64,000 bases of DNA from assembly GCA_934702375.1 (NCBI GenBank), contig CAKUYE010000014.1, positions 1 through 64,000 of the forward strand, given 5' to 3'. Within the stretch, counting starts at the first letter, position 1. Every line of letters starts with the position of its first letter. This stretch comes from an uncultured Bacillota bacterium (lineage in GTDB: Bacteria; Bacillota; Dehalobacteriia; UBA7702). Below the pieces are notes generated by a model that saw only the letters and a list, made by a program, of their open reading frames with translations, was not told the DNA's origin and did not search any database. A program made the position numbers and the translations under genes. Positions 43,442 to 52,264 of this stretch are shown here, one piece after another.

Positions 43442-44311
43442 ATGGGGCAACATCGCCGCAGAGGCGACCGCAGAGACGGTACGCTGATCCGAGATCTCGA
43501 TCCATTGCATTTTTTTACCGGCATCATTTATCCGAACCGCTGTGATAATGAAGCCTATATTTCCGAAAATATTGACCTTACGGCGATCAATCGTTATTTA
43601 CAACAGAAAAATGAAGGGGAAACGGAATTTCCCTATACCATGTTTCACCTGATTGTTGCGGCTTTGGTTAAAACCATTACCTTGCGGCCAAAGCTGAATC
43701 GTTTTATTGTCAATGGCAATTTTTACCAGAGAAATGAAGTTTCCGCCGCCTTTGTCGTGAAAAAAATCTTTTCCGATAATGGGGCCGAAGCCTTGGCTTT
43801 TCTTCATTTGAAGGAGGAGGACACGTTAGATACGATCCACGAAACCTTGCGCAAGATTGTGACTTCCTGCCGCAGTGACGAAAAGGATGAAACCTCCGAA
43901 AGTATGGATTTTGTCAATAAGCTCCCCCGGGGGTTATGCAAAGCCTTTACCCGTTTTGTAATGTTTCTGGACAAGCACGGTAAGGTGCCGAAAAGCTTTA
44001 TTGCTTCGGACCCCTATTATGCATCGGCAGTTCTTTCCAATCTTGGTTCCATTAAGCTGAAAAGCGGCTATCATCATTTGACCAACTGGGGAACCTGCTC
44101 TATTTTCTGTATTATCGGCGAAAAAAAGCTTTCGCCTTTTTATGATGAAGCCGGACAGGTCACGATGAAGGAAACTGTGGATTTGGGGTTGACCATTGAC
44201 GAACGGCTGGCCGATGGCTATTATTATGCCAAATCTATTCGTTTGCTGAAAAAGCTTTTGGAACAGCCGGAATTGCTGGAATTACCCTTGAAAGAAGAGG
44301 TGGAATATTAA
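43442..44311 (+). CDS. E2/CAT-fold acyltransferase-like protein lacking the usual catalytic histidine
   Basis: This 289-residue protein resembles the catalytic domain of 2-oxoacid dehydrogenase E2 and chloramphenicol acetyltransferase, with no lipoyl or E1-binding domain. The central TMFHLIVAALVKTI and HHLTNWGTCSIFCIIGEKK align with the E2 core. At the C-terminus, where E2 has HRxxDG, it reads ERLADG, so the catalytic histidine is replaced. It is followed 1 bp later by an acyl-CoA synthetase, which suggests a joint acyl-transfer function in a pathway I cannot name. It may be structural or use another base. GAGGAGG precedes the ATG. Confidence 0.75.
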   Translation: MGQHRRRGDRRDGTLIRDLDPLHFFTGIIYPNRCDNEAYISENIDLTAINRYLQQKNEGETEFPYTMFHLIVAALVKTITLRPKLNRFIVNGNFYQRNEVSAAFVVKKIFSDNGAEALAFLHLKEEDTLDTIHETLRKIVTSCRSDEKDETSESMDFVNKLPRGLCKAFTRFVMFLDKHGKVPKSFIASDPYYASAVLSNLGSIKLKSGYHHLTNWGTCSIFCIIGEKKLSPFYDEAGQVTMKETVDLGLTIDERLADGYYYAKSIRLLKKLLEQPELLELPLKEEVEY

Positions 44312-44312
44312 C

Positions 44313-46028
44313 ATGAGCGAAGAAATCACCGTAAAAACACCGTGGCTGAGCAGTATGGGAGCGGTTCCTGCCCATTTGGAATACCCCGATGGCTCCATGT
44401 ACGATGCTGTGGAGGCTATTGCGAATCAATATCCCAATCAGGTGGCCTTTGATTTTATGGGTCGTTCCACAACCTACAAGCAGTTGATTCATGAGATTCA
44501 GCGTTGTGCCCGTTCGTTAAAGACCATCGGTGTTCGGGAAAATGATCGGGTTACCATTGCCATGCCCAACTGCCCCCAGGCCACCTATATGTTTTATGCC
44601 GTGAATCTGGTTGGCGGGGTCTGCAATATGATCCATCCTCTTTCGGCAGAAAAGGAAATCGAGTTTTACCTCAATGAATCCAATAGTGTTACTGTGATTA
44701 CGTTGGACCAGTTTTATCATAAGTTTGAAGCCATCCGTCAGAATACCAATGTGATCAATATTATTCTGGCTCGGGTGAAGGATGCTCTTTCCCGGCCGGT
44801 AAAAGCCGGCTATATGCTTACCGAAGGACGAAAAATCAAAAAGATCCCCGATGATGCCCCGGTGATCCGTTGGGATGAATTTATGCGGTTGGGTAAATCC
44901 TGCTTTTGGAATTACAAGGTATCCCGCCATGGCGATGACCCGGCGGTGATTCTCTATTCCGGCGGCACCACCGGCAAGACCAAGGGAATTTTGCTTTCAA
45001 ACCTCAATTTTAATGCCTTGGGGATGCAGGTCATTGCGGCGAACCCTATGTTTCGTCCCGGAGATAAAATGCTGGCGGCAATGCCGCTGTTTCACGGCTT
45101 TGGTTTGGGGGTATGTATTCATACCATGCTTTCCTCCGGAGGCCGCTGCATTCTTGTGCCTCGATTTACGGCAAAGAGCTATGCCAAGCTGATTACGAAA
45201 TACCGCTGCAATTTCATTGCCGGTGTTCCCACCCTTTATGAAGCTCTGATCCGTTTGCCGGACATGAAAAAAGCGGATCTCAGTTGCTTGAAAGGGGTTT
45301 TTTCCGGCGGGGATTCCCTCAGCATCGAGCTGAAAAAGAAGTTTGATAAGTTCCTTTACGATCATCATGCCACGGTGCAGATTCGGGAGGGCTACGGCAC
45401 CACGGAAACGGTAACGGCCTGCTGCCTTACGCCGCCCCACATGGCAAAGGAAGGCAGCATCGGCATTGCTTTTCCCGATACTTATATCAAAATCGTAAAG
45501 CCGGATACCGATGAAGAAGTACCCTACGGTGAAGAAGGGGAGATCCTCCTTGCCGGGCCTACAGTGATGAAGGAATACCTTAACCATCCCATTGAGACTA
45601 CAAGAACTCTGCGGAAGCATAAGGATGGCTTGACTTGGGTCTATACCGGTGACCTTGGTTATATGGATAATGAAGGCTTTATTTACTTCAAAGGGCGCTC
45701 CAAACGGATGATCGTTTCCAGCGGCTATAACATTTATCCCGGTCAGCTGGAAAATATTTTGGATGCCAATGAGCTGGTACACATGAGCTGTGTGATCGGT
45801 GTTCCGGATCCCTATAAGATGCAGGCGGTTAAGGTCTTTTTGATGTTAAAGCCCGGTGTTCCTGCCACTGAGGAAACAAAGGCTCAGATTATGGATTATT
45901 GCAAAAAGCATATTGCAAAGTATGCCCTGCCGAAAGAGATTGAGTTTCGGGATGAGCTGCCGAAGACGTTGGTTGGGAAGGTGGCGTATAGGGTGTTGGA
46001 AGAAGAGGAGGAATCTTCTTCTCTTTGA
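44313..46028 (+). CDS. AMP-binding acyl-CoA synthetase-like protein
   Basis: This 571-residue adenylate-forming enzyme has the P-loop AVILYSGGTTGKTKGILLS (~210), VPTLYEAL, the A5-type REGYGTTETV, the YTGDLGYMDNEGF motif with conserved D, KGRSKRMIVSSGYNIYP, and the C-terminal lysine in PKTLVGKVAY (K at ~560). It activates a carboxylic acid, probably a fatty acid, as acyl-AMP and then acyl-CoA. It starts 1 bp after the E2-like gene, so the two act together. The tail EEEEESSSL is low-complexity and borders directly on repeat A copy 3. Confidence 0.9.
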   Translation: MSEEITVKTPWLSSMGAVPAHLEYPDGSMYDAVEAIANQYPNQVAFDFMGRSTTYKQLIHEIQRCARSLKTIGVRENDRVTIAMPNCPQATYMFYAVNLVGGVCNMIHPLSAEKEIEFYLNESNSVTVITLDQFYHKFEAIRQNTNVINIILARVKDALSRPVKAGYMLTEGRKIKKIPDDAPVIRWDEFMRLGKSCFWNYKVSRHGDDPAVILYSGGTTGKTKGILLSNLNFNALGMQVIAANPMFRPGDKMLAAMPLFHGFGLGVCIHTMLSSGGRCILVPRFTAKSYAKLITKYRCNFIAGVPTLYEALIRLPDMKKADLSCLKGVFSGGDSLSIELKKKFDKFLYDHHATVQIREGYGTTETVTACCLTPPHMAKEGSIGIAFPDTYIKIVKPDTDEEVPYGEEGEILLAGPTVMKEYLNHPIETTRTLRKHKDGLTWVYTGDLGYMDNEGFIYFKGRSKRMIVSSGYNIYPGQLENILDANELVHMSCVIGVPDPYKMQAVKVFLMLKPGVPATEETKAQIMDYCKKHIAKYALPKEIEFRDELPKTLVGKVAYRVLEEEEESSSL

Positions 46029-46037
46029 TGTTGTTTT

Positions 46038-46217
46038 GGGTTTTTGGGTGGTGCGTCGGCGTTTCTTGGGTGGAGCGTGCGTGCTAAACGATTGTAACGC
46101 CGCGAAATCGAGCCGCGCCGGGCTTTCGGATACCTCTTGTATACGCTCAATCCCGTCCCGTCTCGCTTTCACGGCGTTAAAACCGTTTATCCCACCCGGA
46201 GGAATGTTGTACCGCGA
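46038..46217. repeat. Palindromic intergenic repeat A, copy 3
   Basis: It shares GTGCGTCGGCG, GCTAAACGATTGTAACGCCG pairing with CGGCGTTAAAACCGTTTA, the central GATACCTCTTGTATAC, and CCCACCCGGAGG with the copies at 30 kb. It begins ~10 bp after the acyl-CoA synthetase stop. The region 46029-46651 contains only these repeats and no gene. Confidence 0.75.
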
Positions 46218-46295
46218 CGTTGTGCGCCGCAGAAAAGTTTTTTAGTGCTTCGCGATAAAAGTAAAACCGTTGCGAAAAGTACTGTAAACGGCATA

Positions 46296-46546
46296 AAGTG
46301 CCTGCTAGAATGCCTTCCCCTTGAGGGGAAGGTGGGCGCGGAGCGCTCGGATGAGGTGGCGTGACGGTAAAACAAAAATGATTTTATAAAAGAAACTGCG
46401 GCGTGAAGCGTATCTTTGAAAGATGCGTCTCTCGCCGCAGTTACTTTTTCATAAAATACAGCTCCACCCATCGCGACACCTCATCAGTCAGCTAACGCTG
46501 ACAGCTTCTCCTCGAGGCGAAGCCATTTTGCGTTGCTTTGCAACGC
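46296..46546. repeat. Composite intergenic repeat B, copy 2
   Basis: It matches 30821-31081 almost base for base in its conserved blocks (AGAATGCCTTCCCC, GGATGAGGTGGCGTGACGG, ACACCTCATCAGTCAGC, CTCCTCGAGGCGAAGCC). The last hairpin is GCGTTGC/GCAACGC here against GCATCGC/GCGATGC in copy 1, so the stem has changed on both sides. Confidence 0.8.
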
Positions 46547-46651
46547 TATAAGAAAATATAAAACAGGATGCAGTAAGGCGAGCTGCATCCTGTTTTTCGA
46601 TTTGCTTCCGATGAAAGGATCTCAGAAAACATCGGAAGGTGGGAAATTACT

Positions 46652-49600
46652 TTATTTCATTTGGGTTTCCATGAAGCGCATCAGAATCTGTGCCACTTCG
46701 GCTCTGGTTGCCGTAGCGGTAGGATTCAATGTGGTTTCGCTTCTTCCCTTGATCAATCCGGCAGCATTTGCCCAGCTCATGGCTTCTTTTGCCCAGGAGC
46801 TGATTTCGGCCTGGTCGGTATAGGCGGAAAGGTCGGCTTGGGCCGATACATCAATATCCTTGTATTTTGCGTAGCGCATGATCATGGTTGCGATCTGCTC
46901 TCTGGTGATGTTGCTGTTGGGGTCGAATTTCGTTTCCGAAATGCCGTATACGATGCCGTTGGCAGCGGCCCAGCTTACGGCCGGGGCATAGTACTGATCT
47001 TCGGGAACATCGGTAAAGGCGGTGGTTGTATCTGCCGGGGGTGTGCCGTCAAGGCGATACAAAACGGTAACGAGCATTGCGCGGTTCATTTCGATTTGAG
47101 GCCCGAAGGTGGTTTTATCGATGCCGTTGAAAAGACTGTGCAGATAGACATATTTTACGGCTTCGTAGTACCACTGGTCTTCCTGCACATCGCTAAAGGG
47201 AAGTTTGGATATTTCTGCGTAGGCTTTTTCTGCGGCTTCCAACTTGGCAAGATTGGTTACCAGTGCTTTTTGACTGTCGCTGAGGGCTTCATAGGCGCTT
47301 CTGGCGGCTTCGATTACATCTTTATCGGAAAGGCTGATGGTTTCCGGCAGTGCATCAATTTTGGCGATTACCTTATTTGCAACGACTTGATCTTTTTCCA
47401 ATTTCAGCAATGCTTCTTCTGCGGCTTCCAGCTTGGCAAGGTTGGTTACTTTTTCCTTTTGCTCCTCGGTGAGGAGATTGTAGGCAGATCTTGCGGCGAT
47501 AATGGCATCTTTATCCTTGGCAGTGATTTCCTTGGGTAACCCATCGATTTTATCGATGACTTTTTCTGCCGCAGCAATGTCCGGATCACTGTAACCGCAA
47601 ACATCGCAGGTATTGCCGGTGAATTTGTGATAGTCGTTGTCATTCACCGCATTACAACCCTCTACGGTGCAGGTGCGCCAATGGTAGCCGTCTAAGGCTC
47701 GGAAGCTATCGGACCACTGATGCTGATGCAAATTGTTATAAGTTACACTAAAGGTGTACACTCTGTTGTATTCGTCGGTGATGCGGAAGGTGTAAGTGCC
47801 GTTTTCCGTTACATTGTAGCAAGCAAAGCTGGCATCTTCATAACCGATAATTAACACGCCAAATCCGAGGTCTGGATGAGCTGGATCCGGGTCGGTGCGA
47901 GCGTCATCATACAGGAACATTCCCGAAAGAAGGCCGAAGGATTCCCAGGTTTTTCCGTCATCCTTGGATACTTCAAAGGTATTGAGTTTTATTTCGGTGC
48001 CGTCTTTTGTCTTTAAGCGGTTAATGATCAAAACGGAATCTTTTTCGATGTTCTTTGCCTGGTTGCGCACGCCGTGATAGTAAATACCGGAAACATTGGC
48101 GGTTAAGGTTTTGACCTGCTCCGAAGATTTTTCACCGCTTTGGTCGCATTGAATTTTGTAACGGCACTGATAATAGAGGGTATTAAGCCCCTCTTTTTCG
48201 GGCAGAGTTACCTGGATTGCCTGTTTTTTACCGCTGTTTGTCTTTACGGTGTATTCATCTTCGGTCAGCAGGCGGTATTCGCCGGTTTCACCTTGGCGAA
48301 CGTACCATTTGCAGTCGGTAATGCTGTAGGTTGTTATATCCTTATCCTCATCGAAGTTTATGTTTCTGGCCTGGCCTCGCCATCCGTCAATGAAAGGAAT
48401 AATGACAGTGGGTTCTTTACCGTCGGTATCGACATAATAGGTTTGAACCATCATGGTCAGTTTTTCGCTTGTTACCATGGATGCGGTGTTGGTATATTTT
48501 CCGTATTTGTCGCAAAGATAAGCATAGCTTTCCCGTTCTACCGGTTTTACGGTGCGACCCAGATCCAGCTCGACTTTTAAGGCGTTGTTGGGCATTTTAA
48601 AGTAGATGTATTCGGCTCCCGAATTCAGTTTTGCTTTTTTGTAATCTGCCGGGGCAGCTACGGTGTTGCCTTTGGCATCCTTAAAGGTGACGTTTTTGAT
48701 GGTATAGGTGCTGCCGCAGGCATTGAGGGAAGGCACTGCAACACATACCCAATTCCCGGTAGTAACTTTTCCTTTGCCATCGTCAAAAATATCGGCGTTA
48801 AAATAGGAATTATTGTCTTTGTTGCCAACGCGTACATTCAAGTGGTCGTTGCCGCCTAAATTCGTTGCGGTGCAGGTAAGGTCGTATTGATAACAGGCAA
48901 AGAGGGTGTTGCCGCTGTAGATATTGCCGGCGAGATCCATATCCAGATTTGGATCGTAGCCGGGTTTATAGTCTTTGGCATAGCCAAGGGGATCGACGTA
49001 ATTGTAGCATTCCTTATCGATCTCTTCCTGGGTTAAAGGCAAAGTGAAATCCCGAAAGGGTACTTTGTAGGATTCGGAGTAACCGTTGGGGTCTCTTGTC
49101 CAGCAAACGAAATCGGTATAGCTGGAAGGTTCCGGCAAGTAAATCTGGCTATCCTTTTTTACTACAACGTAGGTGCTCGGTGATTTTCCGGTATTGACGT
49201 TGGTGTAGTTGTCGTAAAGACGGAAAGTCTGAAATTCTCTTTGGATATCTGCGTAGATGTGGTATTTTACTTCTGTGGTGGAAGTGGTCAGCCCTGTTTT
49301 GGTGTGTTTTAAGTAATAGGTTTTACCATTGACGCTTGCCGATATTGAGTAGAGAGTAGGATCTTTACTGTCCTGATGGATGGTAAAGACTGTTTTTTTC
49401 GAGAACCCGCTTGGACCGGAAATTATTTCCACTTTGCCGCTGTTGTTGACGGATAAATAGTATTTTGTCAACGTGTTGTCGGTGTTAAAGCTGTTTTCCA
49501 GCATATAAATACAGAACTGATTGTCATTTGCATTATAAGCATTGGCCTTTTTTTCAAAAATAAGGGCGGATTCTGTAGACAACGCATCGGGGGTTTCCAG

Positions 49601-50005
49601 TACCGTTGTTTTCATGCCCTTGTAATAAGTTGCTTCACCGTAGGTTGCGGTTAGAGAGCTATCCTCCCGGCTGTTGCCGGCAACGTATTGTCCGGCGTCA
49701 TGCATGGAAATGCCGGAGATTGTTTCAATGCACGAATCCTTTTCGCCATCGATTTTGCGAATGTTATTTTTATAGAATTCTCTGGTTTTCGGCATAAGGA
49801 GGGTGTCGTTTTTCTCTGTAGTGAGATACACCGAAAATTGCCACAATGGATTCTTGTTTTCTTTCGAATAATTCTGCAGGGTGTCATAGATGGAATTTTC
49901 GTTAATGGACTTTGCCGATGGATAGTAGGCGGCGGAAACTGCCGTAGGAAGCGCTGTGATTAACAGTGCCATGGCCAGCAGAAGAGTAAATAGTTTTTGC
50001 TTCAT
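46652..50005 (-). CDS. Large SLH-domain surface protein
   Basis: This 1117-residue protein has a Sec signal peptide (1-25, ending AVSAA), a long N-terminal ectodomain with no recognised fold, and a cysteine/histidine cluster at ~800-840 (CTVEGCNAVNDNDYHKFTGNTCDVCGY). Two ~70-residue helical repeats follow at ~845-985 (VIDKIDGLPKEI..KDKDAI..ARSAYNLLT), then three C-terminal SLH domains. It is anchored to the wall by the SLH domains. The ATG at 50005 has GGAG upstream and overlaps the preceding stop by 4 bp (ATGA), so it is co-translated with the small membrane protein. Its ligand is unknown. Confidence 0.88.
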   Translation of the reverse strand: MKQKLFTLLLAMALLITALPTAVSAAYYPSAKSINENSIYDTLQNYSKENKNPLWQFSVYLTTEKNDTLLMPKTREFYKNNIRKIDGEKDSCIETISGISMHDAGQYVAGNSREDSSLTATYGEATYYKGMKTTVLETPDALSTESALIFEKKANAYNANDNQFCIYMLENSFNTDNTLTKYYLSVNNSGKVEIISGPSGFSKKTVFTIHQDSKDPTLYSISASVNGKTYYLKHTKTGLTTSTTEVKYHIYADIQREFQTFRLYDNYTNVNTGKSPSTYVVVKKDSQIYLPEPSSYTDFVCWTRDPNGYSESYKVPFRDFTLPLTQEEIDKECYNYVDPLGYAKDYKPGYDPNLDMDLAGNIYSGNTLFACYQYDLTCTATNLGGNDHLNVRVGNKDNNSYFNADIFDDGKGKVTTGNWVCVAVPSLNACGSTYTIKNVTFKDAKGNTVAAPADYKKAKLNSGAEYIYFKMPNNALKVELDLGRTVKPVERESYAYLCDKYGKYTNTASMVTSEKLTMMVQTYYVDTDGKEPTVIIPFIDGWRGQARNINFDEDKDITTYSITDCKWYVRQGETGEYRLLTEDEYTVKTNSGKKQAIQVTLPEKEGLNTLYYQCRYKIQCDQSGEKSSEQVKTLTANVSGIYYHGVRNQAKNIEKDSVLIINRLKTKDGTEIKLNTFEVSKDDGKTWESFGLLSGMFLYDDARTDPDPAHPDLGFGVLIIGYEDASFACYNVTENGTYTFRITDEYNRVYTFSVTYNNLHQHQWSDSFRALDGYHWRTCTVEGCNAVNDNDYHKFTGNTCDVCGYSDPDIAAAEKVIDKIDGLPKEITAKDKDAIIAARSAYNLLTEEQKEKVTNLAKLEAAEEALLKLEKDQVVANKVIAKIDALPETISLSDKDVIEAARSAYEALSDSQKALVTNLAKLEAAEKAYAEISKLPFSDVQEDQWYYEAVKYVYLHSLFNGIDKTTFGPQIEMNRAMLVTVLYRLDGTPPADTTTAFTDVPEDQYYAPAVSWAAANGIVYGISETKFDPNSNITREQIATMIMRYAKYKDIDVSAQADLSAYTDQAEISSWAKEAMSWANAAGLIKGRSETTLNPTATATRAEVAQILMRFMETQMK

Positions 50006-50331
50006 GAAATGTGCTCCTTTTCGTTCATTGGGGTGTTGCTCTTTCCTTTGATTTTGGTACAGAGGACAGTGACCGCAACACCGAGAATAAAGGCAAGTAT
50101 GCCGATGACAATGTAACTCGAAACGCTGTTTTGCAGCAGCACCGAGCCGTAGCCTTCGGATACCGAGGAAATACCGGGCAAACAGAGATCTTTTAACAGA
50201 TAGCCGATCCCGGCGACAAGAACCAGGCAAAAGGCCGTTAAGGATCGTATGGTGCGGGAGTCCTGCTTTCTTTTTTCCACCATTGCGCGAACTTTGATCT
50301 TTTTTACCCGGTCTTCTGTCTTTTCATTCAA
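50002..50331 (-). CDS. Small two-TM protein upstream of the SLH gene
   Basis: This 109-residue protein has a basic cytosolic N-terminus (~1-28), TM1 at ~29-47, an extracellular loop, TM2 at ~73-93 and a short charged tail. The start is TTG at 50331, supported by AGGAGG at 8-9 bases; the nearby ATG at 50327 is out of frame. Its stop overlaps the SLH gene start. An anti-sigma-like topology (charged cytosolic part plus membrane helix) can be imagined given the ECF sigma gene upstream, but no known anti-sigma domain is visible. Confidence 0.6.
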   Translation of the reverse strand: MNEKTEDRVKKIKVRAMVEKRKQDSRTIRSLTAFCLVLVAGIGYLLKDLCLPGISSVSEGYGSVLLQNSVSSYIVIGILAFILGVAVTVLCTKIKGKSNTPMNEKEHIS

Positions 50332-50385
50332 TAGGGTTGCCTCCTTTCCTTGGGTATTTGCTCATTTTTTGATTCTACTTTATAA

Positions 50386-50416
50386 AATACGGCGGAAGGG
50401 AAAACCTTCCACCGTA
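50386..50416 (-). terminator. Hairpin/terminator after the PrsW-like gene
   Basis: CGGTGGAAGG / CCTTCCGCCG stem with one wobble, followed by TATTTTAT on the minus strand. Read-through to the SLH genes is possible because the U-tract is weak. Confidence 0.5.
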
Positions 50417-50419
50417 AAT

Positions 50420-51088
50420 TTAAATTTTTTTATTTTCTTGACGTAATGGGGCATCCTTTTTCTTTTTTTCGGCGATGCATTTGATGAGAAACAGACATAG
50501 GATCATCGCCGAAGGAAAGAAATATCCCATATGCTGCCAGCTCTTTTGGGTAGCGGAGATCAGCAGGTTGTAAATGGCGTGAAAGCAGATGCAAGCCCCC
50601 AAAAGGCCAAAGGTGCCGGTAAAGGCGGAAAGACCTTTGCGGTAGACATAGGCCAGCCCATAGCCGAGGGCAATGCCGCAGAGGATGTGAAGAGCACCGG
50701 CGGAAATCCCTCGGGTCAGCATAAAGAAAAAGCTTTCGGCACCGTTTTCCGTGAGATAGCACACGTTTTCAAAGGTGGCAAACCCTACGGCAATGGCAAT
50801 GGCCGCCGGGATGATATCCTGCTGCTTTGGCTCGAACACCAGCAGATAAAAGAGAAGGGGCAGGAGCTTCATGATCTCCTCACATACCGGTGTGATCTCA
50901 ATGGCGGTGATCATGGCGTTGGTGTGGTAATGCTCCATAAAAAAGCTGCTGACATAGGCGCTGAGCAGGCAAACGATGATGCCTGTTACGATAAATGCCG
51001 TGTAAAACCGAGCTTTCCCCTGAATAAAAAAGAGGGACAGCACCAGAGGAATGGCAATGCAGATGAAGATATTTTCGATATAAGTCAT
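50420..51088 (-). CDS. PrsW-family intramembrane glutamic-type protease
   Basis: This 222-residue membrane protein has ~7 helices and the family motif set: EE-x2-K (CEEIMK, ~70), FENVCYL after VGFA, an H in LHILCGIALGYG, and FHAIYNL. In Bacillus, PrsW makes the first cut in anti-sigma factor RsiW to release sigma-W. Here the gene overlaps the upstream membrane-protein gene by 4 bp and follows an ECF sigma gene in the same operon, which strongly suggests a comparable signalling role. The substrate is not identified. Confidence 0.85.
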   Translation of the reverse strand: MTYIENIFICIAIPLVLSLFFIQGKARFYTAFIVTGIIVCLLSAYVSSFFMEHYHTNAMITAIEITPVCEEIMKLLPLLFYLLVFEPKQQDIIPAAIAIAVGFATFENVCYLTENGAESFFFMLTRGISAGALHILCGIALGYGLAYVYRKGLSAFTGTFGLLGACICFHAIYNLLISATQKSWQHMGYFFPSAMILCLFLIKCIAEKKKKDAPLRQENKKI

Positions 51089-51714
51089 TTCCTTGAAACC
51101 TCCCGGTGCAATGAAAATAACAGCCCCGCCATGGTGAGGGTAAAGAGCATATCTGCGGCAAAGTAAAGATTAAAATGAGTATAGTCTGTAGTGAATACCG
51201 AGGTGAGATAGACGGAAATTTGAAGCAGTACCAACAGGATCATATTGATGTGGAGCCTTCGAGAGGCCTTTGCTTCTCGTTTTTTACTTTTCAGACCGGA
51301 AACGCTGAGGAATACAATGGCTCCGATGGTTGCGGCAAAGGATATCGAAAGTAAAAGGGAAGGGCCGAAGATCTGCAGTATCATGGAAGCTGCAAAAACC
51401 AGAGCTGCCGCCAAACTCGGCAAAATATAAAAACGGCCCTTTTCCCGGGTCCATTTGGACCCCAAAAGAGATAAAAAGAAAAGATAGGCACCGAGCCAGG
51501 AAATCTCCGATACGTAAAAGATCTGGGGAACATAGTTTAATATTACTAAATGAAGCAGGTAGAAAAGGGTACCCAGAAAAAAGCTGCCGTAGCCGCAGCC
51601 GAGAATGAAGTAACGGTGATCCTTTGTGCGCCAATGGAGAATGTTGGCGGCAAGGCACATGGAAAGTAACAGGACGAGTTGAAAGGTATTGTCGAAAATC
51701 TCAAAATTCCCCAT
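51085..51714 (-). CDS. Multi-TM protein between ECF sigma and PrsW-like genes
   Basis: This 209-residue protein has ~7 hydrophobic helices with short loops (LVLLLSMCLAANIL, YFILGCGYGSFFLGTLFYLL, LHINMILLVLLQISVYL). There is no known catalytic motif. It overlaps the sigma-factor gene by 14 bp and the PrsW-like gene by 4 bp, so all three are translationally coupled. It could be a membrane sensor or a non-canonical sigma regulator. I do not recognise the family. Confidence 0.7.
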   Translation of the reverse strand: MGNFEIFDNTFQLVLLLSMCLAANILHWRTKDHRYFILGCGYGSFFLGTLFYLLHLVILNYVPQIFYVSEISWLGAYLFFLSLLGSKWTREKGRFYILPSLAAALVFAASMILQIFGPSLLLSISFAATIGAIVFLSVSGLKSKKREAKASRRLHINMILLVLLQISVYLTSVFTTDYTHFNLYFAADMLFTLTMAGLLFSLHREVSRK

Positions 51715-52264
51715 AGGTAAATCCTTCTTTTTCCAGAATTTTTTTCAGACTTTGTTTGCCGCGGTAAACCAGCTTTGTAATTTGGCTTTCGCTTTTTTTC
51801 ATGACCTTTCCTGCCTCTTTATAGCTCATATCTTCAAAATAAATCAGGTAAAGACATTCCCGATAATTGGGGTTGAGCTTGGTAAGGGCAGCATAGAGCT
51901 GTTGACGGCGCTCTTTTTGATCCAGTCCGGCTTCGGCAAGGTCGTTGCTTTGGGGCACAAATTGACTGCTTTCGGTACCGAGAAGGGGAAAGCGGTGTTT
52001 TGATTGATGGCGCAATGCCAGATTGCGGCCGGTTTTATAAAGGTAGGCTTTGAAGCTGCCCGGACCATGGATAGGGCGTTTTTTTGCAAAAAGCCGGGCA
52101 AAGGCTTCGATCATTAAGTCCTCAGCTTCCTCGGCATCCCGAAGATAGCTGTGGATGAACCGCACCAAAGCGTCGCCATAGCGGTCTACGAGTTCCACGG
52201 CGGCTTCTTCCTCTCCGTGAAAGTAGCTGTGGTATAAAGCTTCGTCACTTTGCTGTTCCTCCAT
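51701..52264 (-). CDS. ECF-type RNA polymerase sigma factor
   Basis: This 187-residue sigma-70-family protein has region 2 at ~15-80 (ALVRFIHSYLRDAEEAEDLMIEAFARLF) and region 4 at ~120-180 (YAALTKLNPNYRECLYLIYFEDMSYKEAG, HTH). Regions 1 and 3 are absent, as in ECF factors. GGAG lies before the ATG. It overlaps both neighbours: TetR by 20 bp and the membrane gene by 14 bp. Targets are probably envelope genes such as the SLH protein downstream, but I did not find a repeated promoter signature. Confidence 0.9.
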   Translation of the reverse strand: MEEQQSDEALYHSYFHGEEEAAVELVDRYGDALVRFIHSYLRDAEEAEDLMIEAFARLFAKKRPIHGPGSFKAYLYKTGRNLALRHQSKHRFPLLGTESSQFVPQSNDLAEAGLDQKERRQQLYAALTKLNPNYRECLYLIYFEDMSYKEAGKVMKKSESQITKLVYRGKQSLKKILEKEGFTYGEF

